Part shown: positions 26,071 through 36,086 of the stretch, piece after piece
Numbering within the stretch: the stretch's first letter is position 1
How the letters are laid out: each line of letters begins with the position of its first letter
DNA from: Sphingomonas canadensis
GTDB taxonomy: Bacteria; Pseudomonadota; Alphaproteobacteria; Sphingomonadales; Sphingomonadaceae
Direction: 5' to 3'
Length of the DNA stretch: 64,000 bases
Assembly (NCBI RefSeq): GCF_026013525.1
Contig: NZ_JAPDRA010000004.1
Span: 102,412 to 166,411 of the forward strand
Program-made: the position numbers and the translations under genes
The notes under the pieces: model-generated
What the model saw: the letters and a program-made list of their open reading frames with translations, nothing else
Databases searched by the model: none
What the model was told of the DNA's origin: nothing

Positions 26071-26895
26071 ATGACCGCCACGCTGCTCACTACCCACCGC
26101 GTCGAGAAGCCCTGGGGGCGTCATCGCCTGTGGCCGGGCTTCGCCGATCCCGCGCCGGACGGCGAGCCGGTCGGCGAGGTCTGGTTCCAGGAACCGGGCA
26201 ACACGGCGCCCGATCTGCTGATCAAATATCTGTTCACCAGCGAGAAGCTGTCGGTCCAGGTCCATCCCGATGATGCCCAGGCCCACGCCCGCGGGCTGCC
26301 GCGCGGCAAGGACGAATGCTGGGTAATCCTGGATGCCGAGCCCGATTCGACGATCGCGCTGGGCACCAGGCAGCCGGTGGACCGTGCCACGCTGAAGGCG
26401 GCGGCGATCGACGGATCGATCGAGGCGCTGCTCGACTGGAAGCCGGTGAAGGCCGGCGACTTCCTCTATTCGGCGTCGGGCACGATCCACGCGATCGGCG
26501 CGGGGATCACGCTGATCGAGGTGCAGCAGAACAGCGAGACCACCTACCGCCTCTACGACTATGGCCGCCCGCGCGAGCTGCACCTGGAGGATGGCGTGGC
26601 GGTGTCCGATCCCGTACCCTTCGTGGCGCCGCCGATGCCCGGCGAGGTGGCGCCGGGCCGCACCATCCTGGTCGAAGGGCCGAAGTTCGTGCTGGAGCGC
26701 TGGCCGGGCGGCAGCCGGGACGTGGCGCTGCCCGAAGGTATGACGGGCTGGCTGGTGCCCGTGACCGGCGAAGGCGTGGCGGACGGTGTCGCCTGGCGGG
26801 CGGGCCAGTGCCTGGCGATCACCGGCAGCACGCGAATCGACGCTGCGCCGGGCAGCGACCTGCTGTTCGCCTATCCCGGCGAACGGCGCGTCTGA
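26071..26895 (+). CDS. manA: Class I mannose-6-phosphate isomerase
   Basis: A 274-residue zinc isomerase that interconverts mannose-6-phosphate and fructose-6-phosphate, supplying sugar nucleotides for polysaccharides. Zinc-site segments are QVHPDD, GKDECW and TIHAIGAG, with the catalytic EVQQNSETTYRLYDYGR. It is shorter than the E. coli enzyme (about 390) because the extra helical domain is missing, as in many bacterial short forms. It is divergent from bamD. Confidence 0.9.
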   Translation: MTATLLTTHRVEKPWGRHRLWPGFADPAPDGEPVGEVWFQEPGNTAPDLLIKYLFTSEKLSVQVHPDDAQAHARGLPRGKDECWVILDAEPDSTIALGTRQPVDRATLKAAAIDGSIEALLDWKPVKAGDFLYSASGTIHAIGAGITLIEVQQNSETTYRLYDYGRPRELHLEDGVAVSDPVPFVAPPMPGEVAPGRTILVEGPKFVLERWPGGSRDVALPEGMTGWLVPVTGEGVADGVAWRAGQCLAITGSTRIDAAPGSDLLFAYPGERRV

Positions 26896-26945
26896 ACCGG
26901 CGCGGGCGGACGAAACCAGGCGGCACCCGCGATCGTTGCACCCCC

Positions 26946-26960
26946 CGTTCGAAACGAACG
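26946..26960. promoter_or_regulatory. Short palindrome abutting a ribosome binding site
   Basis: CGTTCG and CGAACG flank AAA, forming a 6-bp hairpin that ends right at the AGGAGGT Shine-Dalgarno (26960-26966) of the glycine-zipper protein gene. It could mask the ribosome site in the mRNA or act as a DNA operator. Confidence 0.35.
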
Positions 26961-26971
26961 AGGAGGTAACC

Positions 26972-27541
26972 ATGCGTATCCTGATGGCCGCGGCGGCCGC
27001 CGCCGTGGTGCTGCCCGCGCTCCCGGCGATGGCCCAGACGCCGCGCCAGGAATATGGCCGCAACATGCGCGAGGTGCAGCGCGATTGCGCGCGCGACCTG
27101 CGCGATGCCGACAACCGGCGCGAATACCGCCGCGAACAGCGCGATTGCGCAAAGGACATGCGCGAGGTGCGCCGCGAATATCGCCGCGACGTGCGCGACT
27201 GGAACCGGGATCGCCATAACTGGCGGAGCTGGAGCTATTACGACTGGAACCGCCCGGCCTATGGCGGAACCTATTGGGCCGACGATTTCTATCGCGACGG
27301 CCGCTATTACCGCGATCGCCGGCTGAGCCGCAGCGACCGCGTCTATCGCGGGCGCGACGGGCGCTATTATTGCCGCCGTTCGGACGGCACGACCGGCCTG
27401 ATCGTGGGCGGCGCGGCGGGCGCGCTGTTCGGCAACGCGCTGTCCAACGGCCGCAACGCCACGCTCGGCACGCTGCTGGGCGCCTCGATCGGCGCTTCGC
27501 TGGGCGTGGCGATCGATCGCGGCCAGGTGCGCTGCAGCTGA
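26972..27541 (+). CDS. Exported glycine-zipper protein
   Basis: A 189-residue envelope protein. A signal peptide (about 1-22, ending AMAQ) is followed by a strongly charged middle with repeated REYRREQRDC and RREYRRDVRDW units and many Arg, Asp and Tyr. The C-terminal glycine-zipper segment GLIVGGAAGALFG...LLGASIGASLG can cross or associate with a membrane. Function unknown. The start has a perfect AGGAGGT site at ideal spacing. Confidence 0.8.
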   Translation: MRILMAAAAAAVVLPALPAMAQTPRQEYGRNMREVQRDCARDLRDADNRREYRREQRDCAKDMREVRREYRRDVRDWNRDRHNWRSWSYYDWNRPAYGGTYWADDFYRDGRYYRDRRLSRSDRVYRGRDGRYYCRRSDGTTGLIVGGAAGALFGNALSNGRNATLGTLLGASIGASLGVAIDRGQVRCS

Positions 27542-27554
27542 GCCGTCGGAGCTT

Positions 27555-27663
27555 GTTTCAGCAAGCTGAAACGGTTGCGGCGCCGGCCCGCTCCCCCGCC
27601 CGGCGCCGATTCAGCGAAGCTGAAAACGAATCCGGCGGAGGGAGCCCGGCCCGGCCGGGCTCC
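27555..27663. repeat. Cluster of three hairpins between convergent genes
   Basis: Three palindromes lie in 110 bp: GTTTCAGC/GCTGAAAC (27555-27572), TTCAGC/GCTGAA (27610-27624), and an 11-bp GGAGCCCGGCC/GGCCGGGCTCC stem (27641-27663). The first two share a core, so they look like copies of one small repeat. The last is a probable terminator for the minus-strand gene ending at 27671, although no T-run follows. Confidence 0.5.
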
Positions 27664-27670
27664 GCCGCGA

Positions 27671-27898
27671 TCAGATGATGCCGCCGGTCAGGAACAGGCG
27701 CAGCCCGCTGACCAGGATGATCACCAGGTTCAGGTTGCGGCCCGCGTTGCTGTCGGACATGGCGCCCACCGCCGCGCCGACGATGGCGATCGGCAGAGCG
27801 ATCCAGTTGAGCAGCGGGACGAAGGGGATCGGGATGATCCCCACCAGCGCGATCGGCAGCGCGATGATTCCGATCAGGATCGAGATGATGTTCAGCAT
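27671..27898 (-). CDS. Small hydrophobic membrane protein
   Basis: A 75-residue protein made almost entirely of hydrophobic segments (LNIISILIGIIALPIALVG and a C-terminal LNLVIILVSGLRLFL). Two or three short helices are joined by Pro-containing turns. Function unknown. I start at the ATG at 27898; an upstream in-frame ATG (near 27919) would add a polar leader of seven residues, and the AGAGGA site upstream fits either. It is divergent from the lipoprotein gene at 28048. Confidence 0.6.
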   Translation of the reverse strand: MLNIISILIGIIALPIALVGIIPIPFVPLLNWIALPIAIVGAAVGAMSDSNAGRNLNLVIILVSGLRLFLTGGII

Positions 27899-28047
27899 GT
27901 CAGCACCATGTCCTCTCATTGGTGTGTTGGCAAGATAAAACACCCGCTCAGCCGTTCATGGTTACCGCGATCTTTGCCTGATAACCATAGCCGCCAACCC
28001 GATCTTAACCTTCCCGGCGGATACCGGACGCTCTCGGAGTGTGCCGA

Positions 28048-28770
28048 ATGATCCGCCAGCTTGGCTTTATCCTGTTCGTGTTTCTGCCGCTCGCGCTCGC
28101 CGGTTGCGCGCGCGATCCGATCGATTCGGCAGGCGAAGGCAATGGCGTCGATCCCGCGGTGGCGAGTGCGCTCCAGGACCAGATCATGGTCGATCCCGCG
28201 CTGGGCCAGCAGGCCAATGGCGATGCCGTGCGCCCGCCCGGCCAGCCCTATTCGGCGGGCGTGCCTGCCGATGGCGTTGCGGCCGGCGGCGGCGGCAACG
28301 ACGGCGATCTGATGCGCGCGCCCGATCCCGTGCAGTCCGCGGGCGGATGCCAGCAGTGCAGCTCCGCGCGCGACGCCGCGACGCTGGGCGGGCTCGCCGA
28401 GCGGCAGAAGGCGGGCGGCATGGGCGGCTGCGCGGCTTCGATCGAATATTCCGCCACCTGGGCGCAGCGCCTGCCCGCGGACATCCCGCTCTATCCCCAG
28501 GCCCGCGTGACCGAGGCGGCGGGCAGCAACAACGGCAAGTGTGCGCTGCGCGCGGTCAGCTTCTCCTCGCCCGCGCCGATGCAGACGATGCTCGACTGGT
28601 ATTACACCAAGGCGGTGCGCGCCGGGTACACCGCCGAGCATCAGGCGGACGGCAACGAACACGTCCTGGGCGGCACGCGCGATCGCGACGGCGGCGCCTA
28701 TGTGCTGTTCATGACCCCGCGCCAGGACGGCGGCACCGACATCGATCTGGTGGCCAACAACGGCGTCTGA
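28048..28770 (+). CDS. Putative lipoprotein of unknown function
   Basis: A 240-residue protein with a lipoprotein signal (lipobox LAGC, Cys about 22). A Gly/Asp-rich low-complexity region is followed by a folded domain (about 135-240) with several cysteines (CQQC, GGCAAS, GKCALR). The domain ends DGGAYVLFMTPRQDGGTDIDLV. I do not recognise a named family. It lies in the envelope, probably the outer membrane. A hairpin follows the stop codon. Confidence 0.75.
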   Translation: MIRQLGFILFVFLPLALAGCARDPIDSAGEGNGVDPAVASALQDQIMVDPALGQQANGDAVRPPGQPYSAGVPADGVAAGGGGNDGDLMRAPDPVQSAGGCQQCSSARDAATLGGLAERQKAGGMGGCAASIEYSATWAQRLPADIPLYPQARVTEAAGSNNGKCALRAVSFSSPAPMQTMLDWYYTKAVRAGYTAEHQADGNEHVLGGTRDRDGGAYVLFMTPRQDGGTDIDLVANNGV

Positions 28771-28773
28771 TCC

Positions 28774-28792
28774 CGGGCCGGGCTCCGGCCCG
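28774..28792 (+). terminator. Hairpin terminator after the lipoprotein gene
   Basis: CGGGCCGG and CCGGCCCG form an 8-bp stem with a GCT loop just past the stop codon. A competing outer pairing ATCCCG (28770-28775) with CGGGAT (28799-28804) ends in TTTG. It separates the lipoprotein gene from crcB. Confidence 0.5.
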
Positions 28793-28840
28793 AGGGCACG
28801 GGATTTGTGCGCCGCCCCGTTCCGCGCTAACCGCGCGCTC

Positions 28841-29218
28841 ATGCCACATCTTCTTCTCGTCATGCTCGGCGGCGCGATCGGCGCCGGCGCGCGGCACCTT
28901 ACCGGGCGCGCGATGCTCGCGCTGCTGGGGCCGGGCTATCCCTGGGGCACGCTGGCGGTGAACCTGGCCGGCGGCTTCCTGATGGGCCTGCTGGCCGGCG
29001 GCGTATCGCGCATCCCGGGCGGCGGCGAGCAATGGCGGCTGCTGCTGGGCGTGGGCGTGCTGGGCGGGTTCACCACCTTCTCCGCCTTCTCGCTGGAGGT
29101 GATGCTGATGCTGGAGCGCGGCGAATGGCTGGGCGCGGCGGGCTATATCCTTGCCTCGGTCGCGGGCGCGGTGGCCGCGCTGGCGGCGGGGCTGGCCGTG
29201 ATGCGGGCCGTGGCATGA
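28841..29218 (+). CDS. crcB: Fluoride channel CrcB/Fluc
   Basis: A 125-residue four-helix channel protein that works as an antiparallel dimer to export fluoride. Family motifs are GGAIGAGARHL, WGTLAVNLAGGFLMG with the conserved Asn, and GVLGGFTTFSAFSLE with the Phe-box. The stop overlaps the next start (ATGA), coupling it to the pseudouridine synthase gene. I looked for a fluoride riboswitch upstream and saw none. Confidence 0.94.
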   Translation: MPHLLLVMLGGAIGAGARHLTGRAMLALLGPGYPWGTLAVNLAGGFLMGLLAGGVSRIPGGGEQWRLLLGVGVLGGFTTFSAFSLEVMLMLERGEWLGAAGYILASVAGAVAALAAGLAVMRAVA

Positions 29219-30327
29219 GCGCGTCCAAGGATCCCGGCGCCGTCCGCCAGTTCACCGTCGCCGCCGACGACGACGGCATCCGGCTCGATCGCTGGTTCAA
29301 GCGGCATCTGGCCGATGTCAGCTTCAACATCGTGTCGCGCTGGGCGCGCACCGGCCAGCTCCGCGTCGACGGCGCGCGCGCGCAGCCGGGCGACCGCGTG
29401 ACCGAGGGGCAGGTGATCCGCGTGCCCCCTGCCGAGCCCGCCCCCGCCGCAGCGCCAGCCCGCGCGAAGCCGCAGCGCCCGCCGCTCAGCGAGGAACAGA
29501 CCGCCTTCGCGCGCGAGATGGTGGTCCACCGCGATCCCGCCGCGATCGTGATCAACAAGCCCCCCGGCCTCGCCACCCAGGGCGGCACCAAGACGCACGA
29601 CCATGTCGACGGCCTGCTCGACGCGCTCCAGTTCGAGGCGGAGGGGCGGCCCAAGCTGGTCCACCGGCTGGACAAGGACACCTCCGGCGCGCTGCTGCTG
29701 GCGCGGACGGCGCGCGCGGCGGCGTTCTTCTCCAAGCATTTCTCCGGCCGCAGCGCCCGGAAGGTCTATTGGGCGCTGGTGGTCGGCGTGCCCGATATCG
29801 AGGACGGCATCATCGATCTCCCGCTCGCCAAGCAGCCGGGCACGGGCGGCGAGAAGATGCATGTGGACGAGGCGGAGGGCCAGCCCGCGCGCACCCGCTA
29901 TCGCGTGATCGAACAGGCGGGCACCCGCGCCGCCTGGGTCGAGCTTCAGCCCTTCACCGGGCGCACCCACCAGCTTCGCGTGCATATGGCTGCGATCGGC
30001 CACCCGATCGTGGGCGACGGCAAATATGGCGGGCAGGATGCGTTCCTGACCGGGCGGATCAGCCGCAAGATGCATCTCCACGCCCGCCGCATCCGCATCG
30101 ATCACCCCGATGGCGGCAAGATCGACGTCACCGCAGCCGTCCCCGCCCATTTCGCCGAATCGATGGAGACGCTGGGGTTCGAGGAGGCCGCGGGCAACGC
30201 CATGCCGCTGGATGACGGCCCCCCGCCCGCCACGCGCGAGCAGAAGAAGGCCAAGGCCCGCGCCCATGCCAAGACGGTGCGCAAGGAACGGCGCGGCGAG
30301 CGGCGCAGCCGCGGCACGAAGCGCTGA
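29215..30327 (+). CDS. RluC/RluD-type 23S rRNA pseudouridine synthase
   Basis: A 370-residue RNA pseudouridine synthase. It has an N-terminal S4 RNA-binding domain (IRLDRWFKRHL...ARTGQLRVDG) and a catalytic domain with the nucleophile Asp in VHRLDKDTSG, plus GRTHQLRVHMAAIGHPIVGD. A basic Lys/Arg-rich tail (about 30 residues) could bind rRNA. RluC is the likely assignment from its place upstream of HAD and ATP12 genes, a recurring alphaproteobacterial order, but RluD cannot be excluded. It is coupled at both ends by ATGA overlaps. Confidence 0.92.
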   Translation: MSASKDPGAVRQFTVAADDDGIRLDRWFKRHLADVSFNIVSRWARTGQLRVDGARAQPGDRVTEGQVIRVPPAEPAPAAAPARAKPQRPPLSEEQTAFAREMVVHRDPAAIVINKPPGLATQGGTKTHDHVDGLLDALQFEAEGRPKLVHRLDKDTSGALLLARTARAAAFFSKHFSGRSARKVYWALVVGVPDIEDGIIDLPLAKQPGTGGEKMHVDEAEGQPARTRYRVIEQAGTRAAWVELQPFTGRTHQLRVHMAAIGHPIVGDGKYGGQDAFLTGRISRKMHLHARRIRIDHPDGGKIDVTAAVPAHFAESMETLGFEEAAGNAMPLDDGPPPATREQKKAKARAHAKTVRKERRGERRSRGTKR

Positions 30328-30941
30328 TGCACCCCAACGGCCTGTTCCGCTGGGAGGATCGCGCGGAGATGCGCGATTATGTCGCCGCGCTCGGCTTCGG
30401 CGCGCTGTTCGCGGCCACGCCGGACGGGCCGCGCGTCGCGCATGTGCCTGTGGTGTGGCTCGACGATTCGACGCTGGGGCTGCACCTGTCGCGCGGCAAC
30501 GCGCTGGCCCGCCACCTGGACGGCGCAACCGCGCTGTTCACCGCCTTCGGCCCCGACGGCTATGTCAGCCCGGACTGGTATGGGCTGGGCACGGACGAGG
30601 TGCCGACCTGGAACTATGTCGCGGTCGAGCTTGAGGGCACGATCCGGCGGATGGACCGCGAGCAGCTTCGCGCCCAGGTCGACGCGCTGAGCCACGCCAA
30701 CGAGGCGCGGCTGGCCCCAAAGCCCGAATGGACCAGCGCCAAGATGGACGCCTTGCGGCTCGATCAGTTGCTGGGCGCCATCGCCGGTTTCCGGCTGGAG
30801 GTGCAGGCGTGGCGCGGCACCCGCAAGCTGGGGCAGAACAAGCCCGCCGCCGCGCGCGAAGCCGCCACGGATGCGCTCGAGGCGCAGGGCCGCCGGGCGC
30901 TGGCGCACTGGATGCGCAACGCGGGCACCGCGGCGAGTTGA
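30327..30941 (+). CDS. FMN-binding PaiB-like protein
   Basis: A 204-residue protein of the PaiB/FMN-binding split-barrel family. Signatures are HVPVVWLD, LSRGNALARHL, FGPDGYVSPDWY and VPTWNYVAVE. The name comes from Bacillus PaiB, a repressor of sporulation and protease genes, but most members are likely flavin-binding oxidoreductases, so regulation should not be assumed. Its ATG overlaps the stop of the preceding gene (TGATG). Confidence 0.87.
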   Translation: MHPNGLFRWEDRAEMRDYVAALGFGALFAATPDGPRVAHVPVVWLDDSTLGLHLSRGNALARHLDGATALFTAFGPDGYVSPDWYGLGTDEVPTWNYVAVELEGTIRRMDREQLRAQVDALSHANEARLAPKPEWTSAKMDALRLDQLLGAIAGFRLEVQAWRGTRKLGQNKPAAAREAATDALEAQGRRALAHWMRNAGTAAS

Positions 30942-30991
30942 TCGCGCGGCGCTTCGCCGCCATGGTGGCGCGGCAAATTCCAGGAGGTCCG

Positions 30992-31492
30992 ATGCCCCGC
31001 CGACTAGCCGCCGCCCTTGCCGCAGCCCTGCTGTTCCCATTCCCCGCGCTCGCGCAGCCGATGGAGAATGTCGGCTCATGGTCGGTGTTCGAGAACCCCG
31101 ACAACTGCCGCGCGATCACCGATCTGGACGACGGCACGACGGCCATCTTAACGCTGCGTTCCGACGGGGAGGAGACCGACCTGGGCCTGACCGCCTCCCC
31201 CGCCTTCGACGTGGAGGACGACGAGGTGGAGTATATCAGGATCGAGCTGCTGGCCGGCCGGACGCTGCTGGGCGACTGGCGCGCGACCTATTACGAGCCC
31301 TTCAGCGACGACATGGACGCGCGGCACGAGACCGAGAAGGGCAGCGTCCTGCTCGGCCCGCTTGCCCGCGCCGATCGCATCCGCGCGACGCTGAACGGCG
31401 CCACGCTCCTTGAGATGGCGCTGAAGGACACCGCCGCGCTGGTCCCGGCGATCAAGGACTGCGTCGCCCGCGTCGACGCGGCGGCGCCGTGA
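30992..31492 (+). CDS. Exported protein of unknown function
   Basis: A 166-residue protein with a signal peptide (about 1-22, ending ALAQ) and two cysteines in the mature part that could form a disulfide. The sequence after the leader (GSWSVFENPDNCRAI) hints at a beta-rich invasion-associated-type fold, but similarity is too thin to name. A strong AGGAGGT site sits upstream. It is inside the rluC-HAD-ATP12 run. Confidence 0.75.
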   Translation: MPRRLAAALAAALLFPFPALAQPMENVGSWSVFENPDNCRAITDLDDGTTAILTLRSDGEETDLGLTASPAFDVEDDEVEYIRIELLAGRTLLGDWRATYYEPFSDDMDARHETEKGSVLLGPLARADRIRATLNGATLLEMALKDTAALVPAIKDCVARVDAAAP

Positions 31493-31508
31493 CGCCGCAC
31501 GCGCCGCG

Positions 31509-32168
31509 ATGACGCGGCTCGCCGTCTTCGATTGCGACGGAACGCTGGTCGACAGCCAGGCGAACATCTGCCGCGCGATGGAATCCTGCTTCGCCGCGCA
31601 CCGGATGGAACCGCCCGATCGCGCCGCGATCCGCGGCATCGTGGGGCTCAGCCTGGTTCCCGCGATCGCCCGGCTGCTGCCCGATGCGGACGCCGCGCTG
31701 CATGCCGCGATGGCGGAGGAATATAAGCGCGCCTTCTTCGCGATGCGATCGAACAACGCGCTCGATCCGGAGCCGCTGTTCGACGGCGTGGCAGCGGCGA
31801 TCGACGCGCTGGAGGGCGCCGGCTGGCTGCTGGGCGTTGCGACCGGCAAGTCCGACCGCGGGCTGGCCGCCGTGCTGGAACACCACGGCATCCGCCACCG
31901 CTTCGTGACGCTGCAAACCGCCGATCGCCACCCCTCCAAGCCGCACCCGTCGATGCTGGAGGCGGCGATCGCCGAAGCCGGATCGGCCGCGGACCGCTGC
32001 GCGATGATCGGCGACACCAGCTTCGACATGGCGATGGCGCGCGCGGCCGGCGCGCATGCGATCGGCGTCGCCTGGGGCTATCACAGCCCCGGCGAACTGG
32101 CGGACGCGGGCGCGCATCGCGTGGCGGCGCACGCCGATCAGCTCGCCGCGATGCTGGAGGACCTATGA
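31509..32168 (+). CDS. HAD-IA phosphatase (phosphoglycolate phosphatase-like)
   Basis: A 219-residue HAD-IA hydrolase. Motifs are FDCDGTLVDS, the threonine in VATGKS, KPHPSMLEAAI with the conserved lysine, and IGDTSFDMAMARAAG. The helical cap lies between motifs I and II. It may remove 2-phosphoglycolate or another small phosphate ester. Its stop overlaps the next start (ATGA). A HAD gene before the ATP12 chaperone is a recurrent alphaproteobacterial arrangement. Confidence 0.9.
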   Translation: MTRLAVFDCDGTLVDSQANICRAMESCFAAHRMEPPDRAAIRGIVGLSLVPAIARLLPDADAALHAAMAEEYKRAFFAMRSNNALDPEPLFDGVAAAIDALEGAGWLLGVATGKSDRGLAAVLEHHGIRHRFVTLQTADRHPSKPHPSMLEAAIAEAGSAADRCAMIGDTSFDMAMARAAGAHAIGVAWGYHSPGELADAGAHRVAAHADQLAAMLEDL

Positions 32169-32422
32169 CGACCCCGCCCGAACCCGAAGCGCGCGATACC
32201 GATACGGTGGCGCGCAACCGCTATCTGGCGATGAACGCGGTCAACATCCTGGCCGTGGCCGGGGCGGTGTTCGGGCTGGTGATCGCCGGGCGCGCGCAGC
32301 GATGGGAGCTGACCGTGCTGGGCGGCGCGATCCTGCTATCCTCGCTATGGATGATGGCGGTGGTGCCCCGCGCGATGGCGCGGCGCTGGCGCACGCCGCC
32401 GGAGCAGCCGGCCGACCAATGA
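32165..32422 (+). CDS. Small two-helix membrane protein
   Basis: An 85-residue protein with a polar N-terminus and two hydrophobic helices (about 25-45 and 50-70), ending in a basic Pro-rich tail. Function unknown. It overlaps the neighbours at both ends by 4 nt (ATGA), so it is clearly part of the HAD-ATP12 operon. Confidence 0.75.
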   Translation: MTTPPEPEARDTDTVARNRYLAMNAVNILAVAGAVFGLVIAGRAQRWELTVLGGAILLSSLWMMAVVPRAMARRWRTPPEQPADQ

Positions 32423-33114
32423 GACGTTTCTGGAAGAAGGTGGAGACCGTCCCCGGCGAGGACGGCGGATACGCGCTGCTGCTGGACGGTAAGCCGGTGC
32501 GCACGCCCGGCCGCGCGCCGTTGGCGCTGCCCACGCCGCAGCTTGCCGAAGCGGTGGCGGAGGAATGGCGCGCGGTGGGCGAGGCGGTGGACCCGCGCGC
32601 GATGCCGCTGACCGGCCTGGCCAACGCCGCGATCGACCGTATCGCCCCGGCGCGCGAAGCTTTCGCGGCGGGGCTGGCCAAATATGGCGAGAGCGACCTG
32701 CTCTGCTACCGCGCGAGCGATCCCGCGCCACTGGTCGCGCGGCAGGCGGCGCATTGGGACCCGCTGCTCGACTGGGCACGCCGCCGCTACGACGTGCATT
32801 TCGAGGTCGCGGCCGGGGTCATCCACAGGCCCCAGCCGGAGGCGACGCTGGCGCGGCTCCACGATGCGGTGGCGGCGCTCGATCCCTTCCGCCTCGCCGG
32901 GCTCAGCCATGTCGTGACGGTCAGCGGATCGCTGGTCGGCGCGCTGGCACTGGCAGAGGGTCAGGCGAACGGCGAAACGCTGTGGCGCGCGGCGCAGGTG
33001 GACGAGGACTGGCAGGTCGAACATTGGGGCGACGATCCCCATGCGCTGCGCACGCGCGAGGCGCATCAGGCCGATTTCGAGGCGGGCGTCCGCTTCCTGT
33101 CGCTGCTGTCCTAA
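32419..33114 (+). CDS. ATP12 family chaperone
   Basis: A 231-residue homologue of mitochondrial Atp12, the chaperone that helps the F1 ATP synthase alpha subunit assemble. Conserved blocks are FWKKVETVPGEDGGYALLLD (residues 4-23), GKPVRTPGRAPLALPT, EWRAVGEAVDPRAMPLTGLANAAID, ESDLLCYRAS, and VDEDWQVEHWGDD near the C-terminus. It ends the operon that starts at crcB. Its stop overlaps the convergent gene at 33111 by 4 nt. Confidence 0.93.
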   Translation: MRRFWKKVETVPGEDGGYALLLDGKPVRTPGRAPLALPTPQLAEAVAEEWRAVGEAVDPRAMPLTGLANAAIDRIAPAREAFAAGLAKYGESDLLCYRASDPAPLVARQAAHWDPLLDWARRRYDVHFEVAAGVIHRPQPEATLARLHDAVAALDPFRLAGLSHVVTVSGSLVGALALAEGQANGETLWRAAQVDEDWQVEHWGDDPHALRTREAHQADFEAGVRFLSLLS

Positions 33115-33683
33115 TATCCCTGCGCCGGCCCCACGTCGGGCTGGGGCAGGAACCAGCGGGCGAAGATCACCCCCGCCACGCCCCAGGCCGCGACATCGGC
33201 AACGAAGGCGAAGGTCCAGTAGCGCCAGGGCGCATGGTTGAACACCGGCTGGCCGATGTCGCTGTATCCGGCCACCGCCACGGCGACGAGCAGCACCAGC
33301 TTCACCCGGTCGCCAAATCCCAGATGTGCGCCCGCGATGCGCAGCCCCAGCCCCATCACGAAGCCGCAGACGATCGCCAGCACCAGGCCCCAGAGCAGCG
33401 CCTGGGTGTCGAACGCCGGAAAGCCCGCGTTGGTGAACTGCACGATCGCCACCGGCCCCTGGGCGTGGAGCACCGTGCCGATCTGGGTATCGGGCGACGG
33501 CACGGCATAGACGCCGGTGCCCGTGGGGCCGAGCGTGGTGCGCAGCGCCTGTTGCAGCGTCGCCTGATTGGCCTCCGATGCGGCGGTGAAGGGAATCCAG
33601 CCCAGCAGCGGCCCCCAGAAGATGAAGCCGACGACCCACATCGCCAGCCCCGCCGCGAAGCTGCCCAACACAAGCCGCCGCAT
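33111..33683 (-). CDS. Conserved membrane protein of unknown function
   Basis: A 190-residue protein with about four hydrophobic helices, one at the N-terminus (about 3-30) and three after residue 90. The loop between them is Gln/Thr-rich, and TGVYAVPSPDTQ may lie in the periplasm. No recognised domain. It is downstream of gmk on the same strand with a 10-bp gap, so it probably shares the gmk transcript. Confidence 0.75.
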   Translation of the reverse strand: MRRLVLGSFAAGLAMWVVGFIFWGPLLGWIPFTAASEANQATLQQALRTTLGPTGTGVYAVPSPDTQIGTVLHAQGPVAIVQFTNAGFPAFDTQALLWGLVLAIVCGFVMGLGLRIAGAHLGFGDRVKLVLLVAVAVAGYSDIGQPVFNHAPWRYWTFAFVADVAAWGVAGVIFARWFLPQPDVGPAQGY

Positions 33684-33693
33684 CTGCGCCTCC

Positions 33694-34347
33694 CTATCTC
33701 TTGTTCAGCCCCCGGATGAACCCGATCAACCCCGTCTGGCGCGAACGCCTGAGCCGTTCCGCGCGCAGGATGGTATGCACGCTTTCATAGCATTGCTCGA
33801 CGTCCTCGTTGACGAGGACATAGTCATAGCCGTCCCAATGGCTCACCTCGGCCTCGGCGCGGGCCATGCGGGCGTCGATGACATCGGGCGAATCGGTGCG
33901 CCGGTTCACCAGCCGCTCGCGCAGGATCTTCAGCGACGGCGGCAGGATGAACACGCGCACCACATCGCCGCCCGCGAGCTGGAAGAGCTGCTGCGCGCCT
34001 TGCCAGTCGATGTCGAACAACACGTCGCGGCCGGACGAAAGGATCGCGTCCACATGCGCCTTGGGCGTGCCGTAGCGGTGGTTGAACACATGCGCCCATT
34101 CGAGGAACTCGTTGTTCGAGACCATCGCGCGGAACTGTTCGAGATCGACGAAGTGATAGTCCCTGCCGTCCTCCTCGCCCGGGCGCGGCGGGCGGGTGGT
34201 GTAGGAAACCGACATCTCGAGCTGCGAATCGGCGGCGAGCAGCTTGCGCGCGATCGTCGACTTGCCGGCGCCGGAGGGCGAGGAAAGGACGAACAACACC
34301 CCGCGGCGCTTGAATCCGTGCGGGTCTGTCTCGGTACGATGGGGCAT
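33694..34347 (-). CDS. gmk: Guanylate kinase
   Basis: A 217-residue kinase that phosphorylates GMP to GDP. The P-loop is SSPSGAGKST (about 22-31). GMP-binding residues are in SYTTRPPRPGEEDGRDYHF, and FDIDWQGAQQL and RLVNRRTDS carry further conserved positions. The ATG at 34347 is preferred; a longer frame adds 16 low-complexity residues. Confidence 0.97.
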   Translation of the reverse strand: MPHRTETDPHGFKRRGVLFVLSSPSGAGKSTIARKLLAADSQLEMSVSYTTRPPRPGEEDGRDYHFVDLEQFRAMVSNNEFLEWAHVFNHRYGTPKAHVDAILSSGRDVLFDIDWQGAQQLFQLAGGDVVRVFILPPSLKILRERLVNRRTDSPDVIDARMARAEAEVSHWDGYDYVLVNEDVEQCYESVHTILRAERLRRSRQTGLIGFIRGLNKR

Positions 34348-34446
34348 GGGCGCTAGTGGCGTGGGAGGGCGCCCCGCGTCAAGCGGAGAGCTCATCCGCC
34401 CCGGCCCTGAATCGCCCCGAAATCGCGCGGGTGCGGCCCTGCGCGC

Positions 34447-34635
34447 TCAGCCCTTGCGCCTGCCGCGCAGGAATCGCGCGCCCGCGATCGCACCGCCGGC
34501 CAGCAACGCCACGGGCAGGAAACGCCGGCCCAGCGAATAGGCCGCCACGCCCGCGATCGCGCCCAGCGGCCCGCCCTTGCCGTCGCGCCGGTCGATCCGG
34601 CTGCCGATCCATCCCGCGATTGCCTTGCCGATCAT
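34447..34635 (-). CDS. Small glycine-rich membrane-associated protein
   Basis: A 62-residue basic protein with a hydrophobic Gly/Ala segment (LLAGGAIAGARFL) near the C-terminus and a run of charged residues before it (SRIDRRDGKGG). Function unknown. GGGAG 7 nt before the ATG supports translation. It lies alone between fumC and gmk. Confidence 0.55.
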   Translation of the reverse strand: MIGKAIAGWIGSRIDRRDGKGGPLGAIAGVAAYSLGRRFLPVALLAGGAIAGARFLRGRRKG

Positions 34636-34694
34636 GCGAAACTCCCTGAAAGCTCAGGCAAGAATCGCACGAACGGCGTCGGCGGTTCCGCGGA

Positions 34695-36086
<1,392 letters not shown>

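Noticed and set aside
28771..28840. Possible fluoride riboswitch before crcB
   Set aside because: The conserved crcB-motif segments are not present; only a terminator-like hairpin is visible.
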